From positions 842,360 through 906,359 of the forward strand of contig NZ_NPGA01000020.1 of assembly GCF_002259485.1 (NCBI RefSeq): a stretch of DNA of 64,000 nucleotides. Reading direction: 5' to 3'. Made by a program: the position numbers and the translations under genes. Shown here piece after piece: positions 15,676 through 23,170 of the stretch. Below the pieces are notes generated by a model that searched no databases, was not told where the DNA came from, and saw only the letters and a list, made by a program, of their open reading frames with translations. Each line of letters starts with the position of its first letter. Position 1 is the stretch's first letter. Origin of the DNA: Rhodococcus sp. 14-1411-2a. GTDB lineage: Bacteria > Actinomycetota > Actinomycetes > Mycobacteriales > Mycobacteriaceae.

Positions 15676-15709
15676 GCCCGGTATCCGCTGTAGCGGATAC
15701 CGGGCTTTC
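15676..15709 (+). terminator. Intrinsic terminator of whiB1
   Basis: GCCCGGTATCCGC pairs with GCGGATACCGGGC (13 bp) around a tight tetraloop, followed by TTTCT. It lies 26 bases after the whiB1 stop. Confidence 0.85.
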
Positions 15710-15780
15710 TGCGTTCCACGGGCCTCCAGCGTCCCTCTGGCGGTCGAAGAGCCCGTTACGCACTGTTCACCGAACGTGCA

Positions 15781-17259
15781 TCAGGGCCTGGGCACACGCC
15801 GTCCCAGAGGAACCCTCAGCATCGCGTCGGTTCCCCCACCCGCCGCGGGATGCAGACCCAGCGATCCGTTCAGCTCCACCGAGACCAGAGTGCGCACGAT
15901 CTGCAGTCCGAGGCCGTCCGAACGTTCCAGAGAGAACCCGGTGGGCAGACCGCGCCCGTCGTCGTGGATGACCACATCCAGCCATTTCGCGGACCGGTCG
16001 GCTCCGATTCGGACGACACCGGCCGACCCGGCGTCGAATCCATGCTCCATCGCGTTCTGCACCAGCTCTGTGAGCACCATCACCAAGGGCGTCGCGCGTT
16101 CGGCCGAGAAGACTCCGAGTTTGCCCTCGCGCACCACTCGCACCCTCGGATTGACCGTGGCTATATCCAGCATGATCGGCACCAATCGATCGACGATCTC
16201 GTCGAGGTCCACTTCCTCGTCCACCGACATCGACAGCATTTCGTGCACGAGTGCAATGGACGTGACTCGACGGACCGACTCGGACAACGCCGTGCGCGCT
16301 TCCTCGTTCTCGAGTCGGCGCGACTGAAGTCGGAGCAGCGCCGCCACCGTCTGCAAGTTGTTCTTCACCCGATGGTGGATCTCCCGGATGGTCGCGTCCT
16401 TGCTGAGCAGAGCACGATCGCGGCGCTTGACCTCGGTGACGTCGCGGATCAACACGGCCGCCCCGGCAGACCTTCCGCGCGGCTGCAGGGCCAGCGTGCG
16501 CACGAGAACTGTGGCACCGCGGGCATCGACCTCCATCCGATGTCCAACGTTGCCGTTGAGCGACGACCTGATGTGATCGGCCACTTCCTGCGAGTCGAAA
16601 GGGTCGGTGACCAGCGACCGCGTGACCGACGCCAGATCCCGGCCGGACAGCTCGGTCGTCAATCCCATCCGGTGGTACGCCGAGAGGGCGTTGGGACTGG
16701 CGTAGTCCACCAGCCCCTCGGTGTCGACGCGAATGAATCCGTCGCCTGCACGGGGGGACGAGTTCACATCGGTGCGCTCTTCGGGGGTGGGAAACGTGCC
16801 TTCGCTGATCATCAGACACAGGTCGTCGGCGCATTCTCGATACGCCACCTCGAGGGCGCTCGGCGGTCGAAGCTGCGCGGGATTGGTATCGCGGGTCAGC
16901 ACCGCGATGACGTGCTCTCCGCAACGCACCGGGATGCTCTCGGTTCGCGTCACCACGCCTCCGTGCACGATCTTCCGCTGCTGCAGCGCGACCATCACAT
17001 CGGGGTGCTCGGATTCGGAGATCGTCGTTCCCACGATGTCGTGAGTGAAGACCGTGGGCGCGGTCGTCGGCCGGCACTGGGCCACACACAGCACGTCGGC
17101 AGTCCCACTGGAGACGTCGTCCGTGCCGACCCACAGCAGCACATCGGCGAACGAGAGGTCGGCCAGCAGCTGCCACTCGCCTACGACGCGTTGGAGATGG
17201 TCCACCGCAACACCGGGGAGGTCGGTGTGCTCGGCCAGAAGGTCACTGAGGGTCGACAC
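15781..17259 (-). CDS. pdtaS: Sensor histidine kinase PdtaS
   Basis: A 492-residue cytosolic histidine kinase with no membrane helix. Residues about 1-155 form a GAF-like sensor, about 175-285 a PAS-like domain (VDTEGLVDYASPNALSAYHRMG), and the HisKA_2 dimerisation box is IREIHHRVKNNLQTVAALLRLQ near residue 300, followed by the HWE/HisKA_2-type ATPase (ELVQNAMEHGF, DDGRGLP, GLGLQIV). In M. tuberculosis PdtaS phosphorylates PdtaR, an RNA-binding ANTAR regulator encoded elsewhere; no partner is in this window. It probably shares a transcript with the biotinyl carrier gene upstream. Confidence 0.95.
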   Translation of the reverse strand: MSTLSDLLAEHTDLPGVAVDHLQRVVGEWQLLADLSFADVLLWVGTDDVSSGTADVLCVAQCRPTTAPTVFTHDIVGTTISESEHPDVMVALQQRKIVHGGVVTRTESIPVRCGEHVIAVLTRDTNPAQLRPPSALEVAYRECADDLCLMISEGTFPTPEERTDVNSSPRAGDGFIRVDTEGLVDYASPNALSAYHRMGLTTELSGRDLASVTRSLVTDPFDSQEVADHIRSSLNGNVGHRMEVDARGATVLVRTLALQPRGRSAGAAVLIRDVTEVKRRDRALLSKDATIREIHHRVKNNLQTVAALLRLQSRRLENEEARTALSESVRRVTSIALVHEMLSMSVDEEVDLDEIVDRLVPIMLDIATVNPRVRVVREGKLGVFSAERATPLVMVLTELVQNAMEHGFDAGSAGVVRIGADRSAKWLDVVIHDDGRGLPTGFSLERSDGLGLQIVRTLVSVELNGSLGLHPAAGGGTDAMLRVPLGRRVPRP

Positions 17260-17280
17260 GAGATCTCACGTGATCGTTGC

Positions 17281-17496
17281 TCAGGACACGACGGCGATGA
17301 GGTCGCCCTGCTGAATGACGTCGCCCACCGCGACGTCCACCGACGTGACCGTCCCTGCGGTCTCGGCCAGCACCGGAATTTCCATCTTCATCGATTCCAG
17401 GATCACGAGGGTGTCACCGACCTCGACGGCATCGCCTCGGGCCACGACCACCTGAAACACAGTGGACACCATTTCCGCGCGAACGTCCTCGGACAT
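17281..17496 (-). CDS. Biotin/lipoyl-attachment domain protein (TB7.3-like)
   Basis: A 71-residue free-standing biotinyl domain. The biotinylation loop ESMKMEI places the modified lysine at residue 37, and the flanking GDxVxxGDxL and GDVIQQGDLIAVV strands complete the barrel. It matches mycobacterial TB7.3 (Rv3221c), a small biotinylated protein whose carboxylase partner is uncertain. The biotin ligase BirA is encoded at the far end of this window. It starts with ATG and runs into pdtaS 21 bases later. Confidence 0.93.
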   Translation of the reverse strand: MSEDVRAEMVSTVFQVVVARGDAVEVGDTLVILESMKMEIPVLAETAGTVTSVDVAVGDVIQQGDLIAVVS

Positions 17497-17615
17497 CGGC
17501 GAACCCCTCTCTCACGTCACCACGAACTGCGCTGGACACCCATATGAGACCAGGCCCGTCACAGTAAGCCAATCACACGTGGGAGACTGTAGTGAACAAA
17601 CGAGAGGAGCCCATC

Positions 17616-17690
17616 ATGGGAAAGCGTGGACGTAAGAAGCGTGCTCGTAAGGGCAACAAGGCCAACCACGGCAAACGTCCCAACAGCTGA
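17616..17690 (+). CDS. Ribosomal protein bL37, 24 residues
   Basis: A 24-codon gene encoding MGKRGRKKRARKGNKANHGK followed by RPNS, almost entirely basic. It matches the tiny large-subunit protein bL37 first recognised in mycobacterial ribosome structures, which I remember as a near-identical 24-mer. GAGAGGAG at 17602-17609 is an excellent ribosome-binding site, and a strong terminator follows 18 bases after the stop. It is the smallest gene here and easily missed. It lies divergent to the biotinyl carrier gene. Confidence 0.88.
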   Translation: MGKRGRKKRARKGNKANHGKRPNS

Positions 17691-17707
17691 CGGTTTGCCA
17701 CAAGCCG

Positions 17708-17747
17708 CGAGGGGCCGAGAAGCGACTGCTTCTCGGCCCCTCGTCGT
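17708..17747. terminator. Strong terminator shared by bL37 and rshA
   Basis: CGAGGGGCCGAGAAGC pairs perfectly with its complement (17728-17743) around the tetraloop GACT, a 16-bp stem followed by TCGTTTG. It sits between the convergent bL37 and sigH-rshA transcripts. Confidence 0.85.
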
Positions 17748-17766
17748 TTGTGAGTAGGAACTGCGA

Positions 17767-18075
17767 CTACTCGGAGTCCGTCTGGCGGATCAGCACGGTT
17801 CGTCGAATTTCGACGCTGAGTCGTTCGCGCAACCCGGCCGGTGCCTGGTCTCCCCCGCACTTGCGTGAGATCAGCCGCTTGACCTTCTCTTCGATTCCGT
17901 AGGCCTCGAAGCACGATCCGCATTCGTCGATGTGCTTCTGCAGACGGGATCGGCTCGCTTCGTCGCATTCGTTGTCGAGCATCACCCACACGTCCGCGAT
18001 CACCGCCGAGCAGTCGAGGCGCTCGAACTGTGCGTCGCCGTCGTTCCCGCCGTCGATCTTTCCGGTGCCCGTCAC
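17767..18075 (-). CDS. rshA: Mycothiol-system anti-sigma factor RshA/RsrA
   Basis: A 102-residue zinc-binding anti-sigma protein (ZAS family). The HxxxCxxC core is HIDECGSC near residues 48-55, with an upstream Cys (RLDCSAV) and others in NECDE and RKCGG. Oxidation of the zinc-site thiols releases SigH. GTG at 18075 overlaps the sigH stop by four bases (GTGA), so the two are translationally coupled and made in proportion. The 102-residue length is normal for the family. Confidence 0.93.
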   Translation of the reverse strand: MTGTGKIDGGNDGDAQFERLDCSAVIADVWVMLDNECDEASRSRLQKHIDECGSCFEAYGIEEKVKRLISRKCGGDQAPAGLRERLSVEIRRTVLIRQTDSE

Positions 18076-18854
18076 TGGACTACCTCCTGCTCGTGCCGGT
18101 CGACTGCGCCGTCCCGGTTGAAACCACGCTCGCGTGCAACCCCTGCCAGCAGGCCCCGCAGCTGCTTGCGTCCGCGGTGCAGACGCGACATCACCGTGCC
18201 GATGGGAGTGCCCATGATCTCGGCGATCTCCTTGTACGGGAACCCCTCGACGTCGGCGTAGTAGACAGCCATCCGAAATTCTTCGGGAAGAGACTGCAGC
18301 GCCGCCTTGATGTCGTCGTCCGGCAACGCGTCCAGAGCCTCGACCTCGGCGGAACGCAGCCCCGTCGACGTGTGTTCGGCGGTGGCGGCGAGCTGCCAGT
18401 CACTGATCTCGTCGGTCGGGTACTGAGCGGGCTGACGCTGCTTCTTGCGGTAGGAGTTGATGTAGGTGTTGGTGAGAATTCGGTACAGCCACGCCTTGAG
18501 GTTCGTGCCCTCACGGAACGACCGGAAAGCCGAGTAGGCCTTCACGAACGTCTCCTGAACCAGATCCTCGGCGTCGGCGGGGTTGCGCGTCATACGCAGA
18601 GCTGCGCCGTAGAGCTGATCGAGCATCGGCAGCGCGTCGCGCTCGAAGCGCTCGGTCAACTGCGCCTCGGTCTCGGCAGCTCTGCGCTCCGCGATCGCCT
18701 TCTCGTCGTCCACGTCAGCGACGGGATTGCTGGCTTCTGTCACGCTGATCCCTTCGATAGCTTCCACCGCCCAGGCTACCGCGCCCGAAGTCGACTTCTG
18801 CGAAGAGATCACCCCCTTCAGCGCGAGGGGACGTCCCGCGGTCAGCACTGCCAT
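18072..18854 (-). CDS. sigH: ECF sigma factor SigH (SigR-type), with a possible long isoform
   Basis: Region 2 contains NPADAEDLVQETFVKAYSAF, which binds the -10 element and core, and region 4 has MGTPIGTVMSRLHRGRKQL. SigH directs the disulfide/heat-stress response and is held by RshA. ATG at 18854 has an AAGGA ribosome site eight bases upstream and would give 260 residues. GTG at 18743 would give 223 residues, close to the usual length. The 37-residue extension (MAVLTAGRPLALKGVISSQK and onward) lies directly behind a SigH-type promoter. S. coelicolor makes an unstable extended sigma-R isoform in the same way, so both starts may be used. Confidence 0.93.
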   Translation of the reverse strand: MAVLTAGRPLALKGVISSQKSTSGAVAWAVEAIEGISVTEASNPVADVDDEKAIAERRAAETEAQLTERFERDALPMLDQLYGAALRMTRNPADAEDLVQETFVKAYSAFRSFREGTNLKAWLYRILTNTYINSYRKKQRQPAQYPTDEISDWQLAATAEHTSTGLRSAEVEALDALPDDDIKAALQSLPEEFRMAVYYADVEGFPYKEIAEIMGTPIGTVMSRLHRGRKQLRGLLAGVARERGFNRDGAVDRHEQEVVQ

Positions 18855-18894
18855 TCGTCATTCCTTCCACCTGCATTCGTATCTGTTGTTGCAC

Positions 18895-18920
18895 AACACG
18901 GCGTCGTGCCGCCGTGTTCC
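18895..18920 (-). promoter_or_regulatory. SigH-type autoregulatory promoter
   Basis: On the minus strand GGAAC (18916-18920) and GTT (18895-18897) are separated by exactly 18 bases, matching the SigR/SigH consensus GGAAT-N18-GTT. A perfect 9-bp inverted repeat (AACACGGCG...CGCCGTGTT, 18895-18918) overlaps it. Transcription would start about 35 bases before the ATG at 18854. Confidence 0.7.
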
Positions 18921-18931
18921 CGCCCGATCGC

Positions 18932-18937
18932 TAGAGT
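18932..18937 (+). promoter_or_regulatory. -10 box of ybaK (leaderless)
   Basis: TAGAGT ends seven bases before the ybaK ATG, with no ribosome-binding site between. Transcription would begin at the start codon. Confidence 0.5.
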
Positions 18938-18944
18938 CCCGTGA

Positions 18945-19436
18945 ATGGCTGCGTCCACACCTGCTCTCGCGCTGCTCACCGCACGAAAAGTGGCGCACAC
19001 CGTGCATTCGTACGACCACGACGCACGGGCGCAGTCCTACGGCGAGGAGGCGGCACAGATACTCGTCGAACGACTCGGCGTTCGGCCCGAACAGGTCTTC
19101 AAGACTCTCGTCGTCGAACGAGCGGATCGCTCGCTGGCGGTGGCGATCGTCCCGGTGACGACGACGCTCTCGCTCAAGGCCGCGGCCGCCGCGCTGTCCA
19201 CCAGAAAGATCACGATGGCCGACAGGACTGCCGCCGAGCGCTCCTCCGGGTACGTCTTCGGCGGTATCTCACCTCTCGGCCAACGCAAATCCCTGCCCAC
19301 CGTGATCGACGTCTCGGCCCTCGGTCTCGAGACGATTCTGTGCAGTGGAGGTCGGCGCGGACTCGAGATCGAACTCGCACCGGCCGATCTCGTCCGGCTC
19401 ACAGCCGCTACATCCGCGCCCATCGCCGCGCGCTGA
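18945..19436 (+). CDS. ybaK: Cys-tRNA(Pro) deacylase YbaK
   Basis: A 163-residue trans-editing enzyme of the YbaK/EbsC family, which hydrolyses Cys mischarged on tRNA-Pro. The family signatures are HSYDHD near residue 22, GVRPEQVFKTLVV with the conserved Lys, and GYVFGGISPLGQRKSLPTVID. Length matches the usual 155-165 residues. It diverges from sigH, and its short spacing means the sigH promoter lies just upstream of its own leaderless promoter. The pairing of a thiol-stress sigma factor with a Cys-tRNA editor is conserved enough to be mentioned but not interpreted. Confidence 0.9.
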   Translation: MAASTPALALLTARKVAHTVHSYDHDARAQSYGEEAAQILVERLGVRPEQVFKTLVVERADRSLAVAIVPVTTTLSLKAAAAALSTRKITMADRTAAERSSGYVFGGISPLGQRKSLPTVIDVSALGLETILCSGGRRGLEIELAPADLVRLTAATSAPIAAR

Positions 19437-19460
19437 TCCCGAATGAGAGAAGATGGACGG

Positions 19461-20759
19461 GTGAGCAATTGGACAGCCCCCGCCGCCGTCGCACCCGTCG
19501 ACGCGACAGTCACTCTGCCCGGATCGAAGTCGATCACCAATCGCGCACTGATCATCGCCTCGCTCGCCACCGGCTCGTCGACGATGACCGGTGCCCTGCG
19601 CAGCCGTGACACCGATCTCATGATCGACGCCCTGACAACCTTGGGCATCGATATCGAGGCCGCGGAGGACGACAGGACGTCGTTGCGGGTGACTCCGGCA
19701 CCGCTGCACGGCGGAGCCGTCGACTGCGGGCTGGCAGGTACCGTCATGCGCTTCGTGCCACCCCTGGCTGCGCTCGCCGCTGGCGAAGTGTCGTTCGACG
19801 GCGACGAGCAGGCACGTATCCGACCGCTCGACACGATCCTCGACGCTCTGCGCGCGGTGGGGGCCGAGATCGACGCCAGCGCGCTGCCGTTCACGATGCG
19901 TGGCACCGGTTCGCTGCGCGGCGGATCGGTCGAGATCGACGCCTCGGGCTCTTCGCAGTTCGTCTCCGGTCTGATGCTCTCCGCTGCGGCCTTCGACGAG
20001 GGAATCGAAATCCACCACATCGGCAAGCCCGTTCCGTCGATGCCGCACATCGACATGACCGTGGAGATGTTGCGGCGTGCGGGCGTGCGAGTCGATACCC
20101 CCGAGTCCGGTGGTGACGCGAACACCTGGCGGGTGCACCCAGGCCCGGTCGCGCCGATCGACTGGACCATCGAGCCGGACCTGTCCAACGCCACCCCCTT
20201 CCTTGCTGCAGCGGTGGTGACGAAAGGCAGAGTGCGCGTGCCGAATTGGCCCGAATCGACCACTCAGCCCGGCGATGCATTCCGCGAGATACTCACCCTG
20301 ATGGGCGCTCGGGTCGACCTGACCGCAGGCATCCTGACCGTCGAGGGCCCGGATACGTTGCGCGGCATCGATTTCGATCTGCACGATATCGGCGAACTGA
20401 CCCCTACGGTCGCGGCGCTCGCCGCACTGGCCGCGGGGCCGTCGATTCTGCGTGGCATCGCCCATCTGCGTGGCCACGAGACCGACCGACTCGCTGCACT
20501 GACAACCGAGATCGTCCGACTCGGCGGACGCGCCGTCGAGACCGACGACGGCATCCGAATCGATCCGGCACCGCTGCACGCAGGCGTCTGGCACTCCTAC
20601 GCCGACCACCGCATGGCGACCGCAGGCGCGATCGTCGGCTTGCGGGTACCCGGGGTCGAGGTGGACGACATCGGCACCACCGCCAAGACGCTCCCCGGTT
20701 TCGAAACGCTGTGGGACGCAATGCTGTCCGCACCGACACCGAGCGGGGTCGGCTCCTGA
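19461..20759 (+). CDS. aroA: 3-phosphoshikimate 1-carboxyvinyltransferase (EPSPS)
   Basis: A 432-residue enzyme of the shikimate pathway, joining shikimate-3-phosphate and phosphoenolpyruvate. Signatures are LPGSKSITNRALIIASLATG at the N-terminus, LAGTVMRFVPPLAAL (the actinobacterial form of the glycine-rich loop), and RGHETDRLAALTTEIVRLGG near residue 340 with the catalytic Glu-Thr-Asp-Arg. GTG at 19461 (VSNWTAP) is chosen as the family-typical start; an ATG at 19443 adds only six residues. Its stop overlaps the rsgA start codon. Confidence 0.95.
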   Translation: MSNWTAPAAVAPVDATVTLPGSKSITNRALIIASLATGSSTMTGALRSRDTDLMIDALTTLGIDIEAAEDDRTSLRVTPAPLHGGAVDCGLAGTVMRFVPPLAALAAGEVSFDGDEQARIRPLDTILDALRAVGAEIDASALPFTMRGTGSLRGGSVEIDASGSSQFVSGLMLSAAAFDEGIEIHHIGKPVPSMPHIDMTVEMLRRAGVRVDTPESGGDANTWRVHPGPVAPIDWTIEPDLSNATPFLAAAVVTKGRVRVPNWPESTTQPGDAFREILTLMGARVDLTAGILTVEGPDTLRGIDFDLHDIGELTPTVAALAALAAGPSILRGIAHLRGHETDRLAALTTEIVRLGGRAVETDDGIRIDPAPLHAGVWHSYADHRMATAGAIVGLRVPGVEVDDIGTTAKTLPGFETLWDAMLSAPTPSGVGS

Positions 20760-21745
20760 CCGCGCGCCGGTACGACGAGTCCGACGTTCGGATCCGACCG
20801 GGCAAGAGTTCGCGACCACGGACCAAGACTCGACCCGAGCACAACGACGCAGAAGCAGGCATGGTCGTGTCCGTCGACCGCGGCCGCTGGGGATGCGTGC
20901 TCGACGGTGACCCGGCACGGCCGGTCGTGACGATGCGCGCCCGCGAGCTGGGCCGAACTCCGATCGTGGTGGGAGACGAGGTCGGTATCGTCGGAGATCT
21001 GTCGGGCAAGGTCGACACTCTGGCTCGCATCGTGCGCGTGGCCGAGCGGCGGACGGTGTTGCGTCGCACCGCGGACGACACCGACCCGTTCGAGCGCGTC
21101 GTGGTGGCCAATGCCGACCGGCTGCTCATCGTCGCCGCGCTCGCCGATCCACCTCCTCGCACCGGCTTCGTCGAACGAGCACTCGTGGCGGCGTACGTCG
21201 GCGGACTCGAACCCGTTCTGTGCCTGACCAAGAGCGATCTGGCCGACCCCGAAGAATTCACCGCCGCCTTTTCCGATCTCGACGTACCGGTGGTGCTGGC
21301 GGGCCAGTCCGAGGACCTCACGGAGCTGACCTCGATGCTGACGAACTCGGTGACCGCGCTCATCGGACACTCGGGCGTCGGAAAGTCCACGCTCGTCAAC
21401 CGGCTGGTGCCCGACGCCTATCGCGCCACGGGGGTGGTTTCGGGCGTCGGCAAGGGCCGCCACACCTCGACACAGTCGGTGGCGCTACCGCTTCCCGGCG
21501 GCGGCTGGGTGGTGGATACTCCCGGGATCCGGTCGTTCGGACTGGCGCACATCTCCCCCGAGAACGTCGTCGCAGCGTTCTCCGACCTGGCCGACACGAT
21601 CGAGAACTGCCCCCGAGGATGCACGCACCTCGGCCCGCCCGCCGATCCCGAGTGCGCCCTCGACTCCCTCACCGGAGACGCAGCTCGACGTGTTGCTGCG
21701 GTGCGCCTCCTGCTCGAAGCCGTTCGAACGAACGAAGCCTGGTAG
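20756..21745 (+). CDS. rsgA: Ribosome small-subunit GTPase RsgA
   Basis: A 329-residue circularly permuted GTPase that assists late 30S assembly. The order of motifs is permuted as expected: G4 (LTKSD) precedes G1 (GHSGVGKST), followed by G2/G3 (GVGKGRHTSTQSVALPLPGGG, DTPGI). The C-terminal zinc finger is ENCPRGCTHL...DPEC. Conserved N-terminal sequence begins YDESDVRIRPGKSSRPRTK, which requires a start at or near CTG 20756, overlapping the aroA stop as CTGA; no ATG, GTG or TTG is available close by. Confidence 0.9.
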   Translation: MTARRYDESDVRIRPGKSSRPRTKTRPEHNDAEAGMVVSVDRGRWGCVLDGDPARPVVTMRARELGRTPIVVGDEVGIVGDLSGKVDTLARIVRVAERRTVLRRTADDTDPFERVVVANADRLLIVAALADPPPRTGFVERALVAAYVGGLEPVLCLTKSDLADPEEFTAAFSDLDVPVVLAGQSEDLTELTSMLTNSVTALIGHSGVGKSTLVNRLVPDAYRATGVVSGVGKGRHTSTQSVALPLPGGGWVVDTPGIRSFGLAHISPENVVAAFSDLADTIENCPRGCTHLGPPADPECALDSLTGDAARRVAAVRLLLEAVRTNEAW

Positions 21746-21778
21746 CAACCACCCGCTCGGGGTCGGTTGCCACCAGGC
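21737..21778. terminator. Terminator hairpin overlapping the rsgA stop
   Basis: GCCTGGTAGCAACC and GGTTGCCACCAGGC form 14-bp arms with one mismatch around a 14-base loop. The left arm contains the rsgA TAG. It separates rsgA from the convergent desaturase gene and can act on both strands. Confidence 0.65.
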
Positions 21779-21796
21779 TCCAATTCGGTGCAGGAC

Positions 21797-23047
21797 TTAC
21801 GCGGCCTTACCGACCAGCCTGCGAATTCCCTTGCGCTTCTTCGTTTCTGCGATGGCGGTGCGCAAACCACGACGCTTGCCGGTTTCGGGATCGACGGTGA
21901 ACAGGCCCGCCGGCGCGTCGGCCCACTTACGCTCGGACGCAGTCTCGGGGGCGTCGTCGCTGGTCGCCCTCAGGTACTTGTTCGGCAGCGACAGCTTCGC
22001 GATGGTTCTCCAGGACAGGAAGTACTGGTGAACGATCGAACCGGTCGTGTACGGCAGGTCGTACTTCTCCGCCAGTTCGAGCACCCGAACCTTGATCTCC
22101 CGCAGGCGGTTGCTGGGGAGGTCCGGGAACAGGTGGTGCTCGATCTGGTAGCAGAGGTTGCCGCTCATGAACTCCATGACGGGACCGGCATTGAAGTTCG
22201 CGCTGCCGAGCATCTGACGCAGGTACCACTGCCCCTGCGTCTCACCCTCCATGTCGGACTTGGTGAACTTCTCCGCACCGTCCGGGAAGTGGCCACAGAA
22301 GATGACGGTGTTGGTCCACACGTTGCGGATCATGTTGGCGACGATGTTCGCCGTCAACGTGCTCTTCCAGGCAGGTCCGGTCAGCAACGGGTGCAGGATG
22401 TAGTCCTTGCCGATCTGCTTGCCGACCTTCTCGAGCACCTCGCGCCGCTTCTGCTCGAATTCCTCGCGGGGCACTCGACCCTTGGCGACCTTGCCCAGTT
22501 CGAGGTGCTGAAGCGCCACTCCGTACTCGAAGAACAACTGCAGCAGCAGGTTGTAGACGGGGTTGCCGATGTTGAAGGGCTTCCACCGCTGATCGCGGGT
22601 GACGCGGAGCAGACCGTAGCCGACGTCGTCGTCCATGCCGAGCACGTTGGTGTACTTGTGGTGGATGTAGTTGTGCGTCTGCTTCCAGTGAGCCGACGGG
22701 CCCGTGTTGTCCCACTCCCACGACGTGGAGTGGATCTCCGGGTCGTTCATCCAGTCCCACTGGCCGTGCATGACGTTGTGGCCGAGCTCCATGTTCTCGA
22801 TGATCTTCGCGACCCCGAGCATGGCGGTGCCGACCAGCCAAGCGGGACGCTTGCGGCTGGCGAAAAGCACGGCCCGGCCACCGATGTCGAGGGATCGCTG
22901 CAGGCGGATCGTGTTCTTGACGTACCGGGCATCGCGTTCGCCGCGGGACGCTTCGATGTCACGTCGGATGGAGTCGAGCTCGTGGCCCAACGCCTCGATG
23001 TCGGCATCGGTCAGATGCGCGTATTCTTTGACGTCCGTAATCGCCAT
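21797..23047 (-). CDS. Fatty-acid desaturase 1 (DesA3-like acyl-CoA desaturase)
   Basis: A 416-residue membrane desaturase of the linoleoyl-CoA/DesA3 family, which inserts a cis double bond into acyl-CoA using di-iron, oxygen and reductase electrons. The three histidine boxes are intact: HNVMH (residues 90-94), HNYIHH (125-130) and QIEHH near residue 310. Two membrane-helix pairs flank them. ATG at 23047 follows AGGAGG by nine bases. The palindromic operator lies 65-99 bases upstream. It is paralogous to the next gene upstream and shares the electron donor encoded beyond that. Confidence 0.95.
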   Translation of the reverse strand: MAITDVKEYAHLTDADIEALGHELDSIRRDIEASRGERDARYVKNTIRLQRSLDIGGRAVLFASRKRPAWLVGTAMLGVAKIIENMELGHNVMHGQWDWMNDPEIHSTSWEWDNTGPSAHWKQTHNYIHHKYTNVLGMDDDVGYGLLRVTRDQRWKPFNIGNPVYNLLLQLFFEYGVALQHLELGKVAKGRVPREEFEQKRREVLEKVGKQIGKDYILHPLLTGPAWKSTLTANIVANMIRNVWTNTVIFCGHFPDGAEKFTKSDMEGETQGQWYLRQMLGSANFNAGPVMEFMSGNLCYQIEHHLFPDLPSNRLREIKVRVLELAEKYDLPYTTGSIVHQYFLSWRTIAKLSLPNKYLRATSDDAPETASERKWADAPAGLFTVDPETGKRRGLRTAIAETKKRKGIRRLVGKAA

Positions 23048-23111
23048 GGGATACAACCTCCTGGCAGTCGTGAACACACAGCTCGCGTTATCAGGCCATG
23101 TGCAATTCCGT

Positions 23112-23146
23112 CACCTACCGTATCGTAAGTTACGGTTCCGTAGGTT
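23112..23146. promoter_or_regulatory. Operator copy A (plus a weaker overlapping copy) of the desaturase regulon
   Basis: GTTACGGTTCCGTAGGTT at 23129-23146 matches the elements near the next two genes. A weaker inverted copy, CACCTACCGTATCGTAAG at 23112-23129, shares one base with it, matching about 13 of 18 positions. Core arms are TACG and CGTA around four bases. It lies 82-99 bases upstream of desaturase 1. Confidence 0.75.
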
Positions 23147-23170
23147 AGTGGCGGAAATCTGTGTGACGAT

